Origin: Heterocephalus glaber
Taxonomy: Eukaryota > Chordata > Mammalia > Rodentia > Bathyergidae
Direction of reading: 5' to 3'
Length of the DNA stretch: 64,000 nucleotides
Assembly (NCBI RefSeq): GCF_000247695.1
Contig: NW_004624795.1
Location: 9,103,732-9,167,731, forward strand
Below the pieces are notes generated by a model. It made no database searches, was not told the DNA's origin, and was given only the letters and a program-made list of their open reading frames with translations. Below are positions 24,181-35,369 of this stretch, piece after piece (position 1 is the stretch's first letter; each line of letters begins with the position of its first letter). Position numbers and translations under genes: made by a program.

Positions 24181-26379
24181 TAGAGATTTTGGAGTTCTGT
24201 GGTTTTCTAGTCCTGTTTCAATTTGGATCTTTACAACAAGTTACACAAAAAGTGACCACCTTTGAACTATATAAATAATACAAAAATCCAAGTAAAACTG
24301 AGTGAGGAAATAATTGAAATGTACACTGAAATGCTGCTTTATTCAGCAAAAGAATTTTTCTGAAAGTATATAAGCCAAAATGATCGATTGGGTAGTGTCA
24401 TTCAAGGGAGATTAAAATAAATATATCCTACTTTTGCTTTGTGCCAGGAAGAAAGCTTTTAAAATATTTTATTGATTTTAAAGTAAGCTTAATGTATTTT
24501 AACTGAGCTAAGCAACTTGAAGGAGAATGCAACTAATGATGGATTTTTTAATAATGTTTTCATAAAACATTAAAATAGGTCTTAGTTCCACTCATCTTTC
24601 ACAATGACAATACTCCTTGCTAAATTAATCTTAAAATAAACTTGATATATTTTAATCCTGTGTGAAGCTTTCAGATATGCATTGTAATGTATTTTAATAA
24701 AATATATTAATGATGACATCTCTTGTAAACAGTTTTATATGCATGAAGAGACTGCTGAGTTCAACAGTCTTTCTAGACTGAGGTTATCAAGTGTCTTGCA
24801 GGCTTTGAAGGAGTCCTACTTTCCATCATTTTAAAATATTCTTTGGCAAAAGCTGACTCTCTTGCACACTATGAGACTTTGTAATTAGAATTTATTTAGA
24901 AAACATTTGAAGTGCTGTTAGAGAGCTTATGTGAAAGCACTAATGAATATATTGTGTTTATCCATTGTCAAACACATCAAATAAAAGAAAGAAATGTTCT
25001 GAAGTTAGCAACTTCCAACAGTGCAGATGTATTCCTAATTACTGTGTTGCCCTTGTAAGCTGATTTAGTCCTTGCCATTTATATTAAGCTGGCTCTTAAA
25101 TATGTCTTTCTAGTGTCATGTGGGATGATGGGCACAAACAGACTTCCGACAGATGACCTTTGGGAAAATTGTGGAGTTTACAGTGACAGGAAAAAAAAAA
25201 GAGTTTGAAAAAGAAAAATATGGTCTAATTATGTGCAAGACTTTCCACAAAATGATGACTGCTAAATATTTGAAAGATCTACCTCTGGTCTTTGCAAGAT
25301 CACTGTAATGTATTTAGGTAAGTGATTTGTGGATCTGGAATTGTTGGGCCAGATGATGGGCATAAACCAGTGGAGTATACAGCAGCAAAGGGACCGTTAA
25401 GTGAACAGAAATGAAGCAGGAAATGCTCTGGGATTTTACTGCCTGTCCTGAGGATCAAAGTCAAACAAGTAAGATTCTTTGAAGCAGAGGATTAAGTAGT
25501 CCACAGATTTCTCTGACCTATTATTGGATTTGAAAAAGTTTTATTCTGAGATGGCCTAGGATTTTCAATAATTCATGGGGAAAAAAAAGATACTCCTCAG
25601 AATGAGTTATTTTATCCTCAGACCCTGGTGGATCTCTCATGTAAGTTTCAGTAATGCCAGACTGAAGGGTTCAAGTTAAAATACCAAAACAAAAAAATCT
25701 GACCGTAGTGTCTAGAAGAGTCATGACCCCAGGAGATTTAAAGAACTGAGCAAGACAATCTAATTTGGACAATTTATTCGTATGGAGTTATTTTGTTCCT
25801 GCTGGGTTTGATCTAGTGTTCAGGCTTCATAATGGTATCACTTTCATTTTGCTCTCATAGAAATCAAAGGTTAAAAGGGACCCTAGATGCTGTCTGATCT
25901 ATGCTTCTCACTTTAAGGAGTATTATTCTAATATTCCCAGTCATGGAAACCAAGTTCAAATGTCAGTTCCAAAAATTTCAGGGGCAAATATTGGGCTCCA
26001 TCCTCTACATGCCCCAGCTTATAAATCAGATGTGAAACAACAGAGTTATATGTGGGCAGTGATTCAAAAAGTTAAATTTAATGTAATAGAAAAAAGTTAG
26101 TGAAAAGCTTTTCTAATGTAAAAAATTACAAAAGTACAGAGATAGTTTGAAAATACAGTTTTACCAGGTTGAAGCATAACCATTTACAAAATACAGTACT
26201 TATTTAAATGAATTCTGTATTATAAAGAATAGCTTAGACACTGTATAAACTAGTTTATTTCTGTCATTTTACTCATAAAGTGACTAAGTCCCTAGAAATA
26301 AAGCTGATTGTGTTAGGTTGCCGCAAGCCAAGATGTAAAATTATGTCCCTGATTTCATGCTAAAACAAACATTCTCCCC
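24181..26379. other. About 2.2 kb of apparently unique sequence
   Basis: No repeat or exon identified. It is one of the longer stretches without recognisable mobile DNA. Confidence 0.45.
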
Positions 26380-26384
26380 TCTCC

Positions 26385-26628
26385 TGTGGTACTGGAGATT
26401 GAATAAAGAGCCTCACACATGCTAAACAAATACTCCATTCTTCTTCCTCTTTTTATTTTTCCCCTTCTTCTCCTTTTCCCCTTCTTTTCCTCTTCCTCTT
26501 TTTCCCCTTCCCAGTCTTGTTCTGTGTGGGGCTACTTTGTCCAAGCTGGTGTCAAACTCTTGATCCTCCTGCCTCAGCCTCTTTAGTAATTTGGATTACA
26601 GTCATACACAAAGACTTCTGGCTAAAGC
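26385..26628 (-). mobile_element. B1 plus ID composite SINE
   Basis: On the minus strand a B1 segment (26,510-26,625; ctgaggcaggaggatcaaga) is followed by a purine-rich linker (26,440-26,510) and an ID segment (26,385-26,440; recognised by ggtactggagattgaata on plus). B1-linker-ID is the arrangement of rodent B4/B1-dID elements. It is old and diverged. Confidence 0.7.
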
Positions 26629-26629
26629 A

Positions 26630-27678
26630 AAGAGTAATTTTTGTAAATAGAAATGAGGAGGAGGAGAAAGGGAAGTGGAAAGAAAAAAAGATACAGTACA
26701 ATACAGGAGTAAGGAATGTAGAATCAAGGCTAGAGTTTATTGAAATGGAAGGATCTGAAAATCACCAAAGATCAATAAAAACATGGTGAGGAAGATAAGA
26801 CAAAAATAGGAGCCCTTTGTAGAGACTACTGAAAATTTTTAAGACAATTAGAATCCACATAGTAGATAACAGAGTGCAACACTGCAAATCCTGATTCCAA
26901 TAGACACTTCTGAAGTGTAAGAAATGCAGCCCACGGATACTTCTCATCAGAGACAGGGACCAGAGCCTCTCAATCTGAACATCAATCCTATCTGAGTAGG
27001 AATAGAAAGACTCAGAATTTTTGAATCTGTAATCAGAGTATTTTGAAGGTCAGAATCTCCTAATTATACCTACTGTTAGTTATTAATTGGAAACAAAATA
27101 GATCTTTTAAGGTTCATATTTTGTTCTCCTTTACTCCACTAGAAGAGCACATGAAAAAAGAACATGCTAATGTACATCTGCCATATGTATTTTTGGGAAA
27201 ACAAATTGTTTACCCCAGTAATAATCTAAAAATGTTTTCAGATATTCAGAATAATCAACTAGGCATAATGGTTTTCTTGACTTATTGCATAGTATAAGGT
27301 CCTTCATTTAAACTAAAATCTTTTTTGTATTGAATTTAAAAGATATGCCTTTCTATAAAAATCTTGAGTTTTCTGTTTTAAGTTTAGCTACAAAATATTT
27401 GATAAATATCTACATTTTTATAATTTTAAAAGGGATTCCAACATCTATTATTCATTACAAGTATTATGTCCTATCTTTGGTGTAACACATACTATTTTAA
27501 TGGATTCAGATTGATGTATTATCTGAGGACAGCCTCTAGGGTAGGTTATCAGTAAGAGACACCAACAGAAATATGAAATATTGATTCAAACTCCATCATT
27601 TCAGCATCTAAAATCATTGGGTCCTGACTGAATAAAGTTTCTCTCCCTCATTCTCCCTCTCTCTCTCTCTCTCACTCA

Positions 27679-27732
<54 letters not shown>

Positions 27733-29360
27733 CTTTCATTTAGAAGTGTTATATTAAGCAAATCAATATAGTAGAACATTTATATAGGATATGCCAACCT
27801 TTATTATAAACTCTCCATTAGAATCTTAGCACATAAGTTATTTCTACACAAGGAAATACTCCATAAAAATCCTTTATAACCAAAGCAAAACCTTAATTCG
27901 ATAACTTATCAATGATTTAAGCAACAATCTGTGCATTTGAAAAAAATAAATCAAATATTTAGACTTGTAATTCATTCCCTCCATTGGTATGAAGAAATTG
28001 TTCTGTTTACTTATGATTCCAAATTGCTTTCAAGTTCGTTGAGATGAAAAATAATTTAGGAGTATTTTTAAAGTGTCAGCTCAAGTATTAATTAAGCACT
28101 GAAAAATTAAAGCAAAGTAATTTTTTTCCTCTGGATATCCAGGATGTTGAAAAATAAAATGGCATCTATGGAGTCATGTTAGAAATAGCTGTGGTCGTAT
28201 TTGTTTTACAAAGTCACGAATCAGTACAGTTTCTGTGTGATTGAGACATTCTTGTTTGAGTTTTATCTACAGACAAATTCTAAGAGTAGCTGCATTCTGT
28301 ATCATGATTCAGAAGCCTAAAACCAGTGAAAGAGAAATGAAAGTTATCTGACATCAAATTATTCACTTTCAATGATGAGGTTAATGACTATGAAATGTTC
28401 ATAAAGAAAACACTAATTCTGAGGGTTTAATTGGCCTAAAATTTCTAAAAAGCTGATATTTTACTTCATTCGAATATTTTTGGTGTTTTATTTTCAGTGC
28501 ACAAATATTTAGCCATAGTTATAACCAGTATGCCTTGTACTTTACAGAGCCAGAAGAACAAATTTATTCTTCATCAAATATTTCAGCACATAAGGCAATT
28601 TATTTTCCTCAAAGGCAGAATTAGATAAAAGAATGATAGAGTACCAACATATCAGGCTATTATCAGATGCTATAATTTATATGGTCTGCATTGATTTTGT
28701 TCTCTGTAGGAGCTACTACACATGCTTTCAGATTCAGCAAGAGGATATGTAAAGGGAAATATAAAATCTGCAAAATATATATCTTCATAAAATTTTATAC
28801 AACCAAATCCATGAGCACTGAAATGAAAAGAGGCAGTCTATATTTTATGTTATTTAACTCCTGCATCCTGCTTTAACATATAATCCCAACCATTAAATCG
28901 AATTTCTTTTGTTTCAGTAATTTCAACATGATAAAGAACAAAAAGTTACAACTGTTTCTATTGGTTTAAGAATAAAAAATCAATTGTCTCTGACCAAAAA
29001 CAACATAAAACTAATTAATTGAAATACAATTCTTTAAAAACTTACAGTATCAGCAAATGGCTTTTATAAAAGGATAATTCTGCTCTCTGATAGCTGAAAA
29101 ACTAAAATATTTTACTACAAATTCTCTGCCTAAAATTTAAACAAAATCTGAAGTATTTAAGATTTTAAAAAAGGAATATGATCCAAATTGTCAGGTATAG
29201 ATTATGTGTACTATAAGCAAGAATAAATTCTCAAAAATTAAATCTTTAAAACAATCTCCCACTTCTATTTTACTATAGATTGAACATGCTTAAAGGATCT
29301 CTGACTGGAAATGTGGAATTAGATCCTATATGAAAAGGGGTTTTATTACATGTCATGATT
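26630..29360. other. AT-rich sequence with one compound microsatellite
   Basis: No gene or mobile element recognised. The only clear feature is the CT/CA tract at 27.66-27.73 kb. Confidence 0.45.
27655..27728. repeat. (CT)n(CA)n compound microsatellite
   Basis: About 42 bases of CT repeat followed by about 32 bases of CA repeat. Confidence 0.95.
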
Positions 29361-29363
29361 ACC

Positions 29364-29480
29364 AGAAAGTTTTATGGTTTAGATCAAAATTTTCCCCCAA
29401 AGTCTCATGTATGGATGTAGGGCATTTATCCTAAATATATGAGATCAATATGGAAGTAAGCCCACAGAGAGACTCAGAAG
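29364..29480 (+). mobile_element. Possible MaLR/ERVL LTR 5' fragment
   Basis: atggtttagatcaaaatttt then cccccaaagtctcatgtatg resembles the 5' start of MaLR-type LTRs. The 3' part is not visible. Tentative. Confidence 0.35.
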
Positions 29481-30424
29481 AAAAATGAATCCACCTTAGA
29501 ATGCATCCTGATTTAGAATATAACTGATTTCACTTATAAAACAAATGCATATGCATTTTTAAAGTGTAAAAGATAAAAACCAAAGTGAAGCTGGTGAAGC
29601 TACATGTCTACAATAAATGACCAAGAAGATGTGAAAGATAACCAAATAGAACTTTTGGAATAAAAAAGGATGGGTGTGAAAATCTAAATGGACAGCTTAG
29701 CAACAAATAATCTAAAAAGAGAATTAGTGAACTAATTAAAGGGAAGCATTAATACCTGCATTCCAGTAGAGAGGCAAGATGATGTAAAGTAATAAGAAAT
29801 ACATAGTGAAAACTGTTATTGGCATCATGAAGTCTCAGAAAATATAGAGAGCCAGTAGATGAAGTCTGTTTTATTTATAAACTAATGAAGTGTATTTATT
29901 TAAAATGCATAGATTACTGTATATATAAGTGAATAAACAGGAAATATTCTATTACTATTGTAAAACATAAGACAAGAAGAGAATCTAATGTTTGAGCCAG
30001 AGAGAAAGAGAAATACACAGCGTAAAAGCACCTCACCTGTCAAGCAACCATGAGACCATTGCTTGCCCTCTAGGTGGCAAGGAAGAAACCCATTAAGTGC
30101 TTCAATCTTAGAAGTTGTGAAAGAATCTCTTCATCAAAATGGAACTCTCTAAGAAAAACTCTAAGTCGGAAATAGTAACCATTTGCAGTTTTGTCTTATG
30201 CAATTAAATGTAATTTAGAGGGAAAATTATAGCATTTGATGCTTAGATTAATAAAACATATAGGGTGAAAATTAATAAGCTCTCTGGAGATTTTAGGGCA
30301 AAAAATGGTAAACTTACAATAATCAGGAAGAAATACTGAAAATATGAGCACAATTGAATGAAATAGAGCAAAGAGATATATAATAGGATCAATGAAACAA
30401 AAAAATGATTTAGAAGACTAACAA

Positions 30425-30625
30425 AGAAACAGGGAGATAGATCTTATGCAAATGGAAAGGGGACAAAGATGGAGGCAAGGGGAGGGAGAAGAGGGGAAGG
30501 AGGAGTAAAAAGTATTAAGACATGTTATGTACATGAATATACCAATTTCTCATATGCAAAATGAAGTAGTCATTATGTATCACAATATTTGCCAATGGCA
30601 ATAAAAACTATAAGCAAAACAGTGC
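30425..30625 (+). mobile_element. Short L1 3' UTR piece within the old ORF2
   Basis: A purine-rich stretch (ggaggcaaggggagggagaa) then gacatgttatgtacatgaat resembles the L1 3' UTRs at 48.9 and 57.8 kb, ending caataaaaactataagc. It lies between two ORF2 segments, so it is either a separate truncated insertion or a rearrangement. Confidence 0.6.
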
Positions 30626-31087
30626 AAAGATTGATTTAGTTCTTTAAATAAGCGTAAGTAAATGAATGAATAAAATTATAACTAAAAAAGAGCACACAGT
30701 TATAAATATTGCAATTATTAAAAAGTTAAGTGATCTCCTTGAATAACTTTTGCCAATTGAGTTCTAAAAATTACATAAAATGAATGTATTTCTAGAAAAA
30801 AATTACACAGTGAAATGACTCAAAAAAAAAAATCTGAAAAAGTACTATGTCTAAAATATTATCCAAAGGGAACATCTGGCTCAGACAGTTTTACAAGCAA
30901 TTTCTGCTAAACTTTTAAGAAACAAATTACTCAATTTATAGATCATCTATGCAATAGAAAATGAAGAAACATTCTTTAGCTCATTATGTGAAGCCAGTGT
31001 AAACCTAATGCCAAAATCACACAAGAATAGGGAGAATAGAGGAAATTACAGATAACTAATGAATATAGAAACAAAAATTCTAAATAT

Positions 31088-31655
31088 TATTGTTGCAATC
31101 TGAGTCTAATCGTTTGATAGACAGACTACCCCCCAAACTTATCCATGTTCTAATTTACAGAACCAGTGTCTATCTTACTTTTTTTTTCTAGTACCGGGGT
31201 CAAACTCAGGACCTTGTGCTTGCCAGGCAGGTGCAGTGCCACTAAGAAAATTTCAAATTTGATTAAGAATCTAAGATGGGAAGATTATTCACTGTTGTCC
31301 AGGCTGGTCCAATGAAATCATCAGGGTCTTTGTATAAAAAAATGTGTGAGATTGGAGAGCTACAATCAAAGAAGGAGGTGTGGTAGCAGAAGTAAACGTT
31401 GAAGATTAGAGACACTGAAGATGTTATGCTGCTGGCTTTGAAGCAAATAGGAAGGCACCATAAGCCAAGGGATGTTGGCAGCTTCTGGTAGCTGGAAAAG
31501 GCAGGGAAATAGATTCGCCACAGGAGCCTCAGGAAGGAAGAGATAGCTCTGCTCTCTGCTTGATTTTGGCCCAATATGATACATTTTAGTCTTTTGACTT
31601 CTAAATCTTTTAGATAATAACTGTGTATAACTCATCAACAGCAATAGGAAAATAA
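31088..31655 (+). mobile_element. MaLR/MLT-like LTR inside old L1
   Basis: ccccaaacttatccatgttc, aagatgggaagattattcac, gttatgctgctggctttgaa and agctggaaaaggcaggga, in that order, match an abundant old mammalian LTR pattern. The exact family was not determined. A truncated ID SINE interrupts it. The minus-strand frames of 92-103 codons over it are chance. Confidence 0.6.
31175..31248 (-). mobile_element. Truncated ID SINE
   Basis: Antisense ID segment: T-run, tctagtaccggggtcaaact, then gtgcttgccaggcaggtgca and gtgccacta, then it stops short of the expected 5' end. Confidence 0.75.
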
Positions 31656-31663
31656 TGGAAGCA

Positions 31664-31687
31664 GTGTGTGTGTGTGTGTGTGTGTGT
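31664..31687. repeat. (TG)n microsatellite
   Basis: Twelve TG units at the right edge of the LTR-like segment. Confidence 0.95.
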
Positions 31688-32204
31688 ATCTACCATGAAC
31701 AAGTTGTATTTTTTTTTCAGGAATGTAAGGAGTGTTTAACATTAGAAAACCTACTAAGCCAAATTTACCACTTTATTATTTTAAAGAGAAGAAAAATTAT
31801 GTAACGACAGATCGATAAATACCTTCTGATCAGATACAAAATCTAATTACAATTGAAAACAAAAATGACTAATAGCATGAACTTTTCTTCATTGACGAGA
31901 TATAACATGAAATTCTACAGGAATTATTTCTAAAAATAGTAAAATATTAGTACTATTTACTTTGAAATATGGAAAAAGACAAGGATAACCACCAATATCA
32001 TATATATTATACAATAAAAACAAAACAATATTAAAAATTAAGCACTTAGAGAAGAACCAAAAACTGTCGGTTTTATGCTCAGTTTATTCATCTACATGCA
32101 AAACCCTATGTATCTATATGTAAATTACTAGGCATATGTCTTGGCTCAACAAGTTGATGAAAACAGTATCAGTAGTCTAAAACTAAATGCATTTCTTTAT
32201 CTTA

Positions 32205-32750
32205 ATGTCACAGACAGACTTTAGATTGGTTCTCTGTGACCTCTGCCTGTGATTTTATGTCCATGTGTAATTCCTTGTCTCTGATTATGGGTTTGACTTA
32301 TAACTTGCTGTTAACCACTAGAAGTTTGAAGAGATGTTACTGGCACATCGAAGCAAAATTATATGAGACTCCATCTTTCTATCAGTTTCTTGAGAGAAAC
32401 TCTCTTTGATTGTTTGAGTAAGTAAGACTGTCATGTAGTAAGGAAGTATGGGCGCTATTTAGGAGCTACACCAGGCTATCGAAACTGAGAGTCACATCTA
32501 ACTGGCTACCAGAAGAAAGTTGGGGCCCTAAATCCCACAATCGCAAAGAAATTAATACTGCAACATTCTGAATGAGACTAAAAGGAATTCATTCTCAGTT
32601 GAGCCTCCAGGCAAGAACATAGCCCAGCAGATCCCTCAATTTCAACCTTGTGAGGCTCTGAACAAAGGCCCATGCCAAGTCATACTTGTGTTCCTGACTC
32701 ACAGAAACTATGCATTAATGCATGTGAGCTGTGTTAAGGCACTAAATATG
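32205..32750 (+). mobile_element. Old LTR-like mammalian repeat
   Basis: Segments in order: ttccttgtctctgattatgg, tatatgagactccatctttc, ttggggccctaaatcccaca, gttgagcctccaggcaagaa and ctgactcacagaaactatgc. The order is that of an abundant ancient mammalian repeat with LTR-like 3' end; I could not name the family. Confidence 0.5.
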
Positions 32751-33495
32751 TACAATTGATTATGCTGCATCGAAAACTACAAATAATTACAAAAGGCTTT
32801 AAAATGCATTTCATGAGTAATAAATAATATATGAAATCAGAATTAAATAGAACATTAAAGCAATATAGAGAATATAAATAATTGTCCAAATAACTTAAAC
32901 AATACATAAATAAATAGAAATTAGTTAATAAGAAATTAATAATAAATAGAAATTAATACTCAATATCATAAATATTTCAGATCTTTCCTCTTTGATTGTG
33001 GATTCAAACAAGTGCTATTTAAATGCTAATGAGTTTTGAGGACAAGTTCTAAACTGTTTGTAAAAACAACAAAGGACCAAGAATGTTCAAAATATTTTAA
33101 GGAAAAATATAGAGATATTTTAAGCATATATCAAGACTGTTTATCATGAAGTTGTCATAAAGTAAAAAGGTATGGTAATGGCACTGTTACATAAAAGTTA
33201 CTCAGAGTGGTAAATGGAGAGAGCACGAAGCAGAAACCATAGACACCTATGTACAATGAATGCATTTTGCATAATGCTTCAAACAAAACTAAATGATTTA
33301 TTTTACATGCACACACATACACATGAAATACACACATGTATATTAATTATATACATCTAAGACATATATATTCCAAATATAAATTAAGAGTAAGAATCTA
33401 TATATATACCAATTGAAATGGATTCAATAATATTGATAGCATTCTAGCTAGATGATAGCTTTACAAGGACTCATTATGTACAGTAACTTACATGT
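32751..33495. other. AT-rich sequence, nothing recognised
   Basis: Contains A/T-rich runs and a short CA-rich stretch at 33,299-33,335. Confidence 0.45.
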
Positions 33496-34027
33496 GAGGC
33501 ATGATTACAATATATGGAGAATGTTTAAATTAAAATGTTTATTACACTAAAGCACACATTGCCATTAATCCCCCTCAAAATTCTCCCGCTCACTTCAAAC
33601 ACACCCCATTGTTCTTGCCACTTTCTGATGTAGTTCTGCAGATCTTTTTTCTTGTCTTTCTGAGATGTGATCATTAATACAGTGACTGCTGCTGCTGAGT
33701 GCCATGTAATGGAACAGGCTCATAGAACGTTATGATGCATCTTACTCCACTTCACTCACTGGTTCAGGGCTCAATGGACTTCTGAGTCTTCTCCAAAGTC
33801 AAAATGGTCAAAAAGGTAAGCGTTTTGAATGGATTTAGACCGCTGAAATAACAAAGCTAAAGACACTTACAAAAGACAACTTCCAGAAGTGCTTCCGAAA
33901 GCCACAAGAGCGATGGTATGGGTATGTTTGAAGAGAAGGGGAGCATTCCTAGGGGGATTAATGCCAATGTGACTTTTATTGGAATAAATTTCTTAAAATT
34001 TGAACATTCACTGTACTTTTTGATTGT
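33496..34027 (-). mobile_element. mariner relic, copy 1
   Basis: Left acattgccattaatccccct matches copy 2 (acattgtcattaatctccct at 44,027). The inverted right end (atcaaaaagtacagtgaatg on minus) pairs with the left end gaatgtttaaattaaaatg. The transposase is recognisable only as broken minus-strand fragments. Confidence 0.65.
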
Positions 34028-34230
34028 TCCTTTAATAAATAGAAGTTTTTACCTATTAAATATTGTGCACATAAAATAGTTCTTTAAAAGGTATAAATTT
34101 ACTTGGTATTTAAATGTTCTGTAGGTTTGAATAAAAATGAATATGAAATTTGACAACATAACAATTCGGAATGAAAGTAATTTGCAATGTTCTTAGGTGA
34201 CCAAACATGAAGACGGAACTCAATTGGGAT

Positions 34231-35352
34231 TCAAATTATGACACGTATCAGTATCAAAGTGTCTGATATACCTCTTGCTTCATCTGCAGAACTAGATGTA
34301 AATTTTTTAGCTGATCTATTTTTAGAGTAGTTACTACAATTTATGCTCCCCGGAGTGATTTTTTTGTTCCCTGACTGAACCTGTAGTGCTTTTGATTTAG
34401 GACTTGTTTTCAATATTGTAAGTAAGCACTTAGGTGTTTATATCACCCATAAATATTAATTTTTTCAAACAAATGGAATTTTATTCATGTTTTCATCATC
34501 AATACGGAGTAACTTGTCTATAGCATGATCAGAAAATATTTGTGGGGAAAAGTAACAAGTCAGAATGTTTACCTGCATTCACTTACTTGTAACTCTTGGA
34601 TTAATTATATCAAGTGCTTTGAGAATTCCTAGCCAAATGAACCTAGTTGATGATATTTATTCTCTTCAATAAGTTTGATAAAGTCCAGGAATTGTAAGCA
34701 GTAACATTTGTTTCAGGATATGTACTACTGATGTTAATGTTTTGGACATCATCATAATTTTATGTCTTGGAGACTTTACTGTACGTAAGATCATTCTCAT
34801 CAGACTTTCAGCATCACCTTTGTCTTGTTGAACTAGACAGGCTAGATGTGGATATGAGCATTTTGTGTCACAAAACACCAGCGTCTCTTCAGAAAGGTCG
34901 TTATTCTTTGCTACAAAGAGAGTAATTAAAAGATGAATACTTTCTTGTTTATCAATCATAAGCACTAAATGGAAGCAGGTCAAACAAGTCAATATAATAG
35001 ACACAAGTTGGACGGAGAAATTGATATTTTCTAAAGTACACTGTCAGGGAAAATAGCTTGGAGAGGACAATTTAAGTGAATATGTCAGGAGTTGAGATCC
35101 ATAAGGTATATTTGCTGCCTTTGAAGAAATTGCAGCCTCTTGTTGACACACAGATGAAAAGCTAAATTTCAACATAATTAAAGGGATGACATTATCCTTG
35201 TAAGAGAATGTGGTGCCTGAATGCTTTAGAAAAACACTGTAAGATTTATCTGTATGATGAGTATCTCTGAGCAAAGCACTGCATTCTAAACATTTGCCTA
35301 AATTAAAAAACATAAAAATGTAAAGAAGGCAGAGGAGTTCTGAAATAAGCAA
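34231..35352 (-). pseudogene. Unidentified coding-like relic
   Basis: Three open stretches lie in one minus-strand frame. From 35,352 to 34,669 (about 228 codons) only one stop occurs, a TGA at 35,044-35,046; a 37-codon open piece follows at ~34,578-34,468 and a 69-codon one at 34,437-34,231. The translation looks protein-like (for example KNNDLSEETLVFC and GDAESLMRMILRTVKS). I do not recognise the protein. On the minus strand, a pyrimidine-rich stretch ending ttttaatttag at about 35,300 resembles a splice acceptor. It has no intact frame, no clear A-tail and no duplications found. It could be a retropseudogene, a dead exon, or chance openness. Confidence 0.35.
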
Positions 35353-35369
35353 AAGTCTCTGTATACAGA

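Larger units (their letters stand above)
30170..32190 (+). mobile_element. Strongly eroded plus-strand L1 ORF2
   Basis: ORF2 segments appear in sense order: linker (30,180-30,425), RT N-terminal part (30,760-31,080; cattatgtgaagccagtgta), RT core (31,700-32,000; aggaatgtaaggagtg, gacaaggataaccaccaata) and downstream (32,060-32,120). No frame is open. It is split by an L1 3' end, an LTR-like segment and a SINE. Confidence 0.7.

Noticed and set aside
34666..35004. 112-codon frame taken alone as a gene
   Set aside because: A frame of this length is expected by chance a few times in a window with this base composition. Only the same-frame run with its neighbours made it worth reporting.
35290..35320. 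Splice-acceptor-like pyrimidine tract as proof of an exon
   Set aside because: Such tracts are common in T-rich sequence and no matching donor or neighbouring exon was found.
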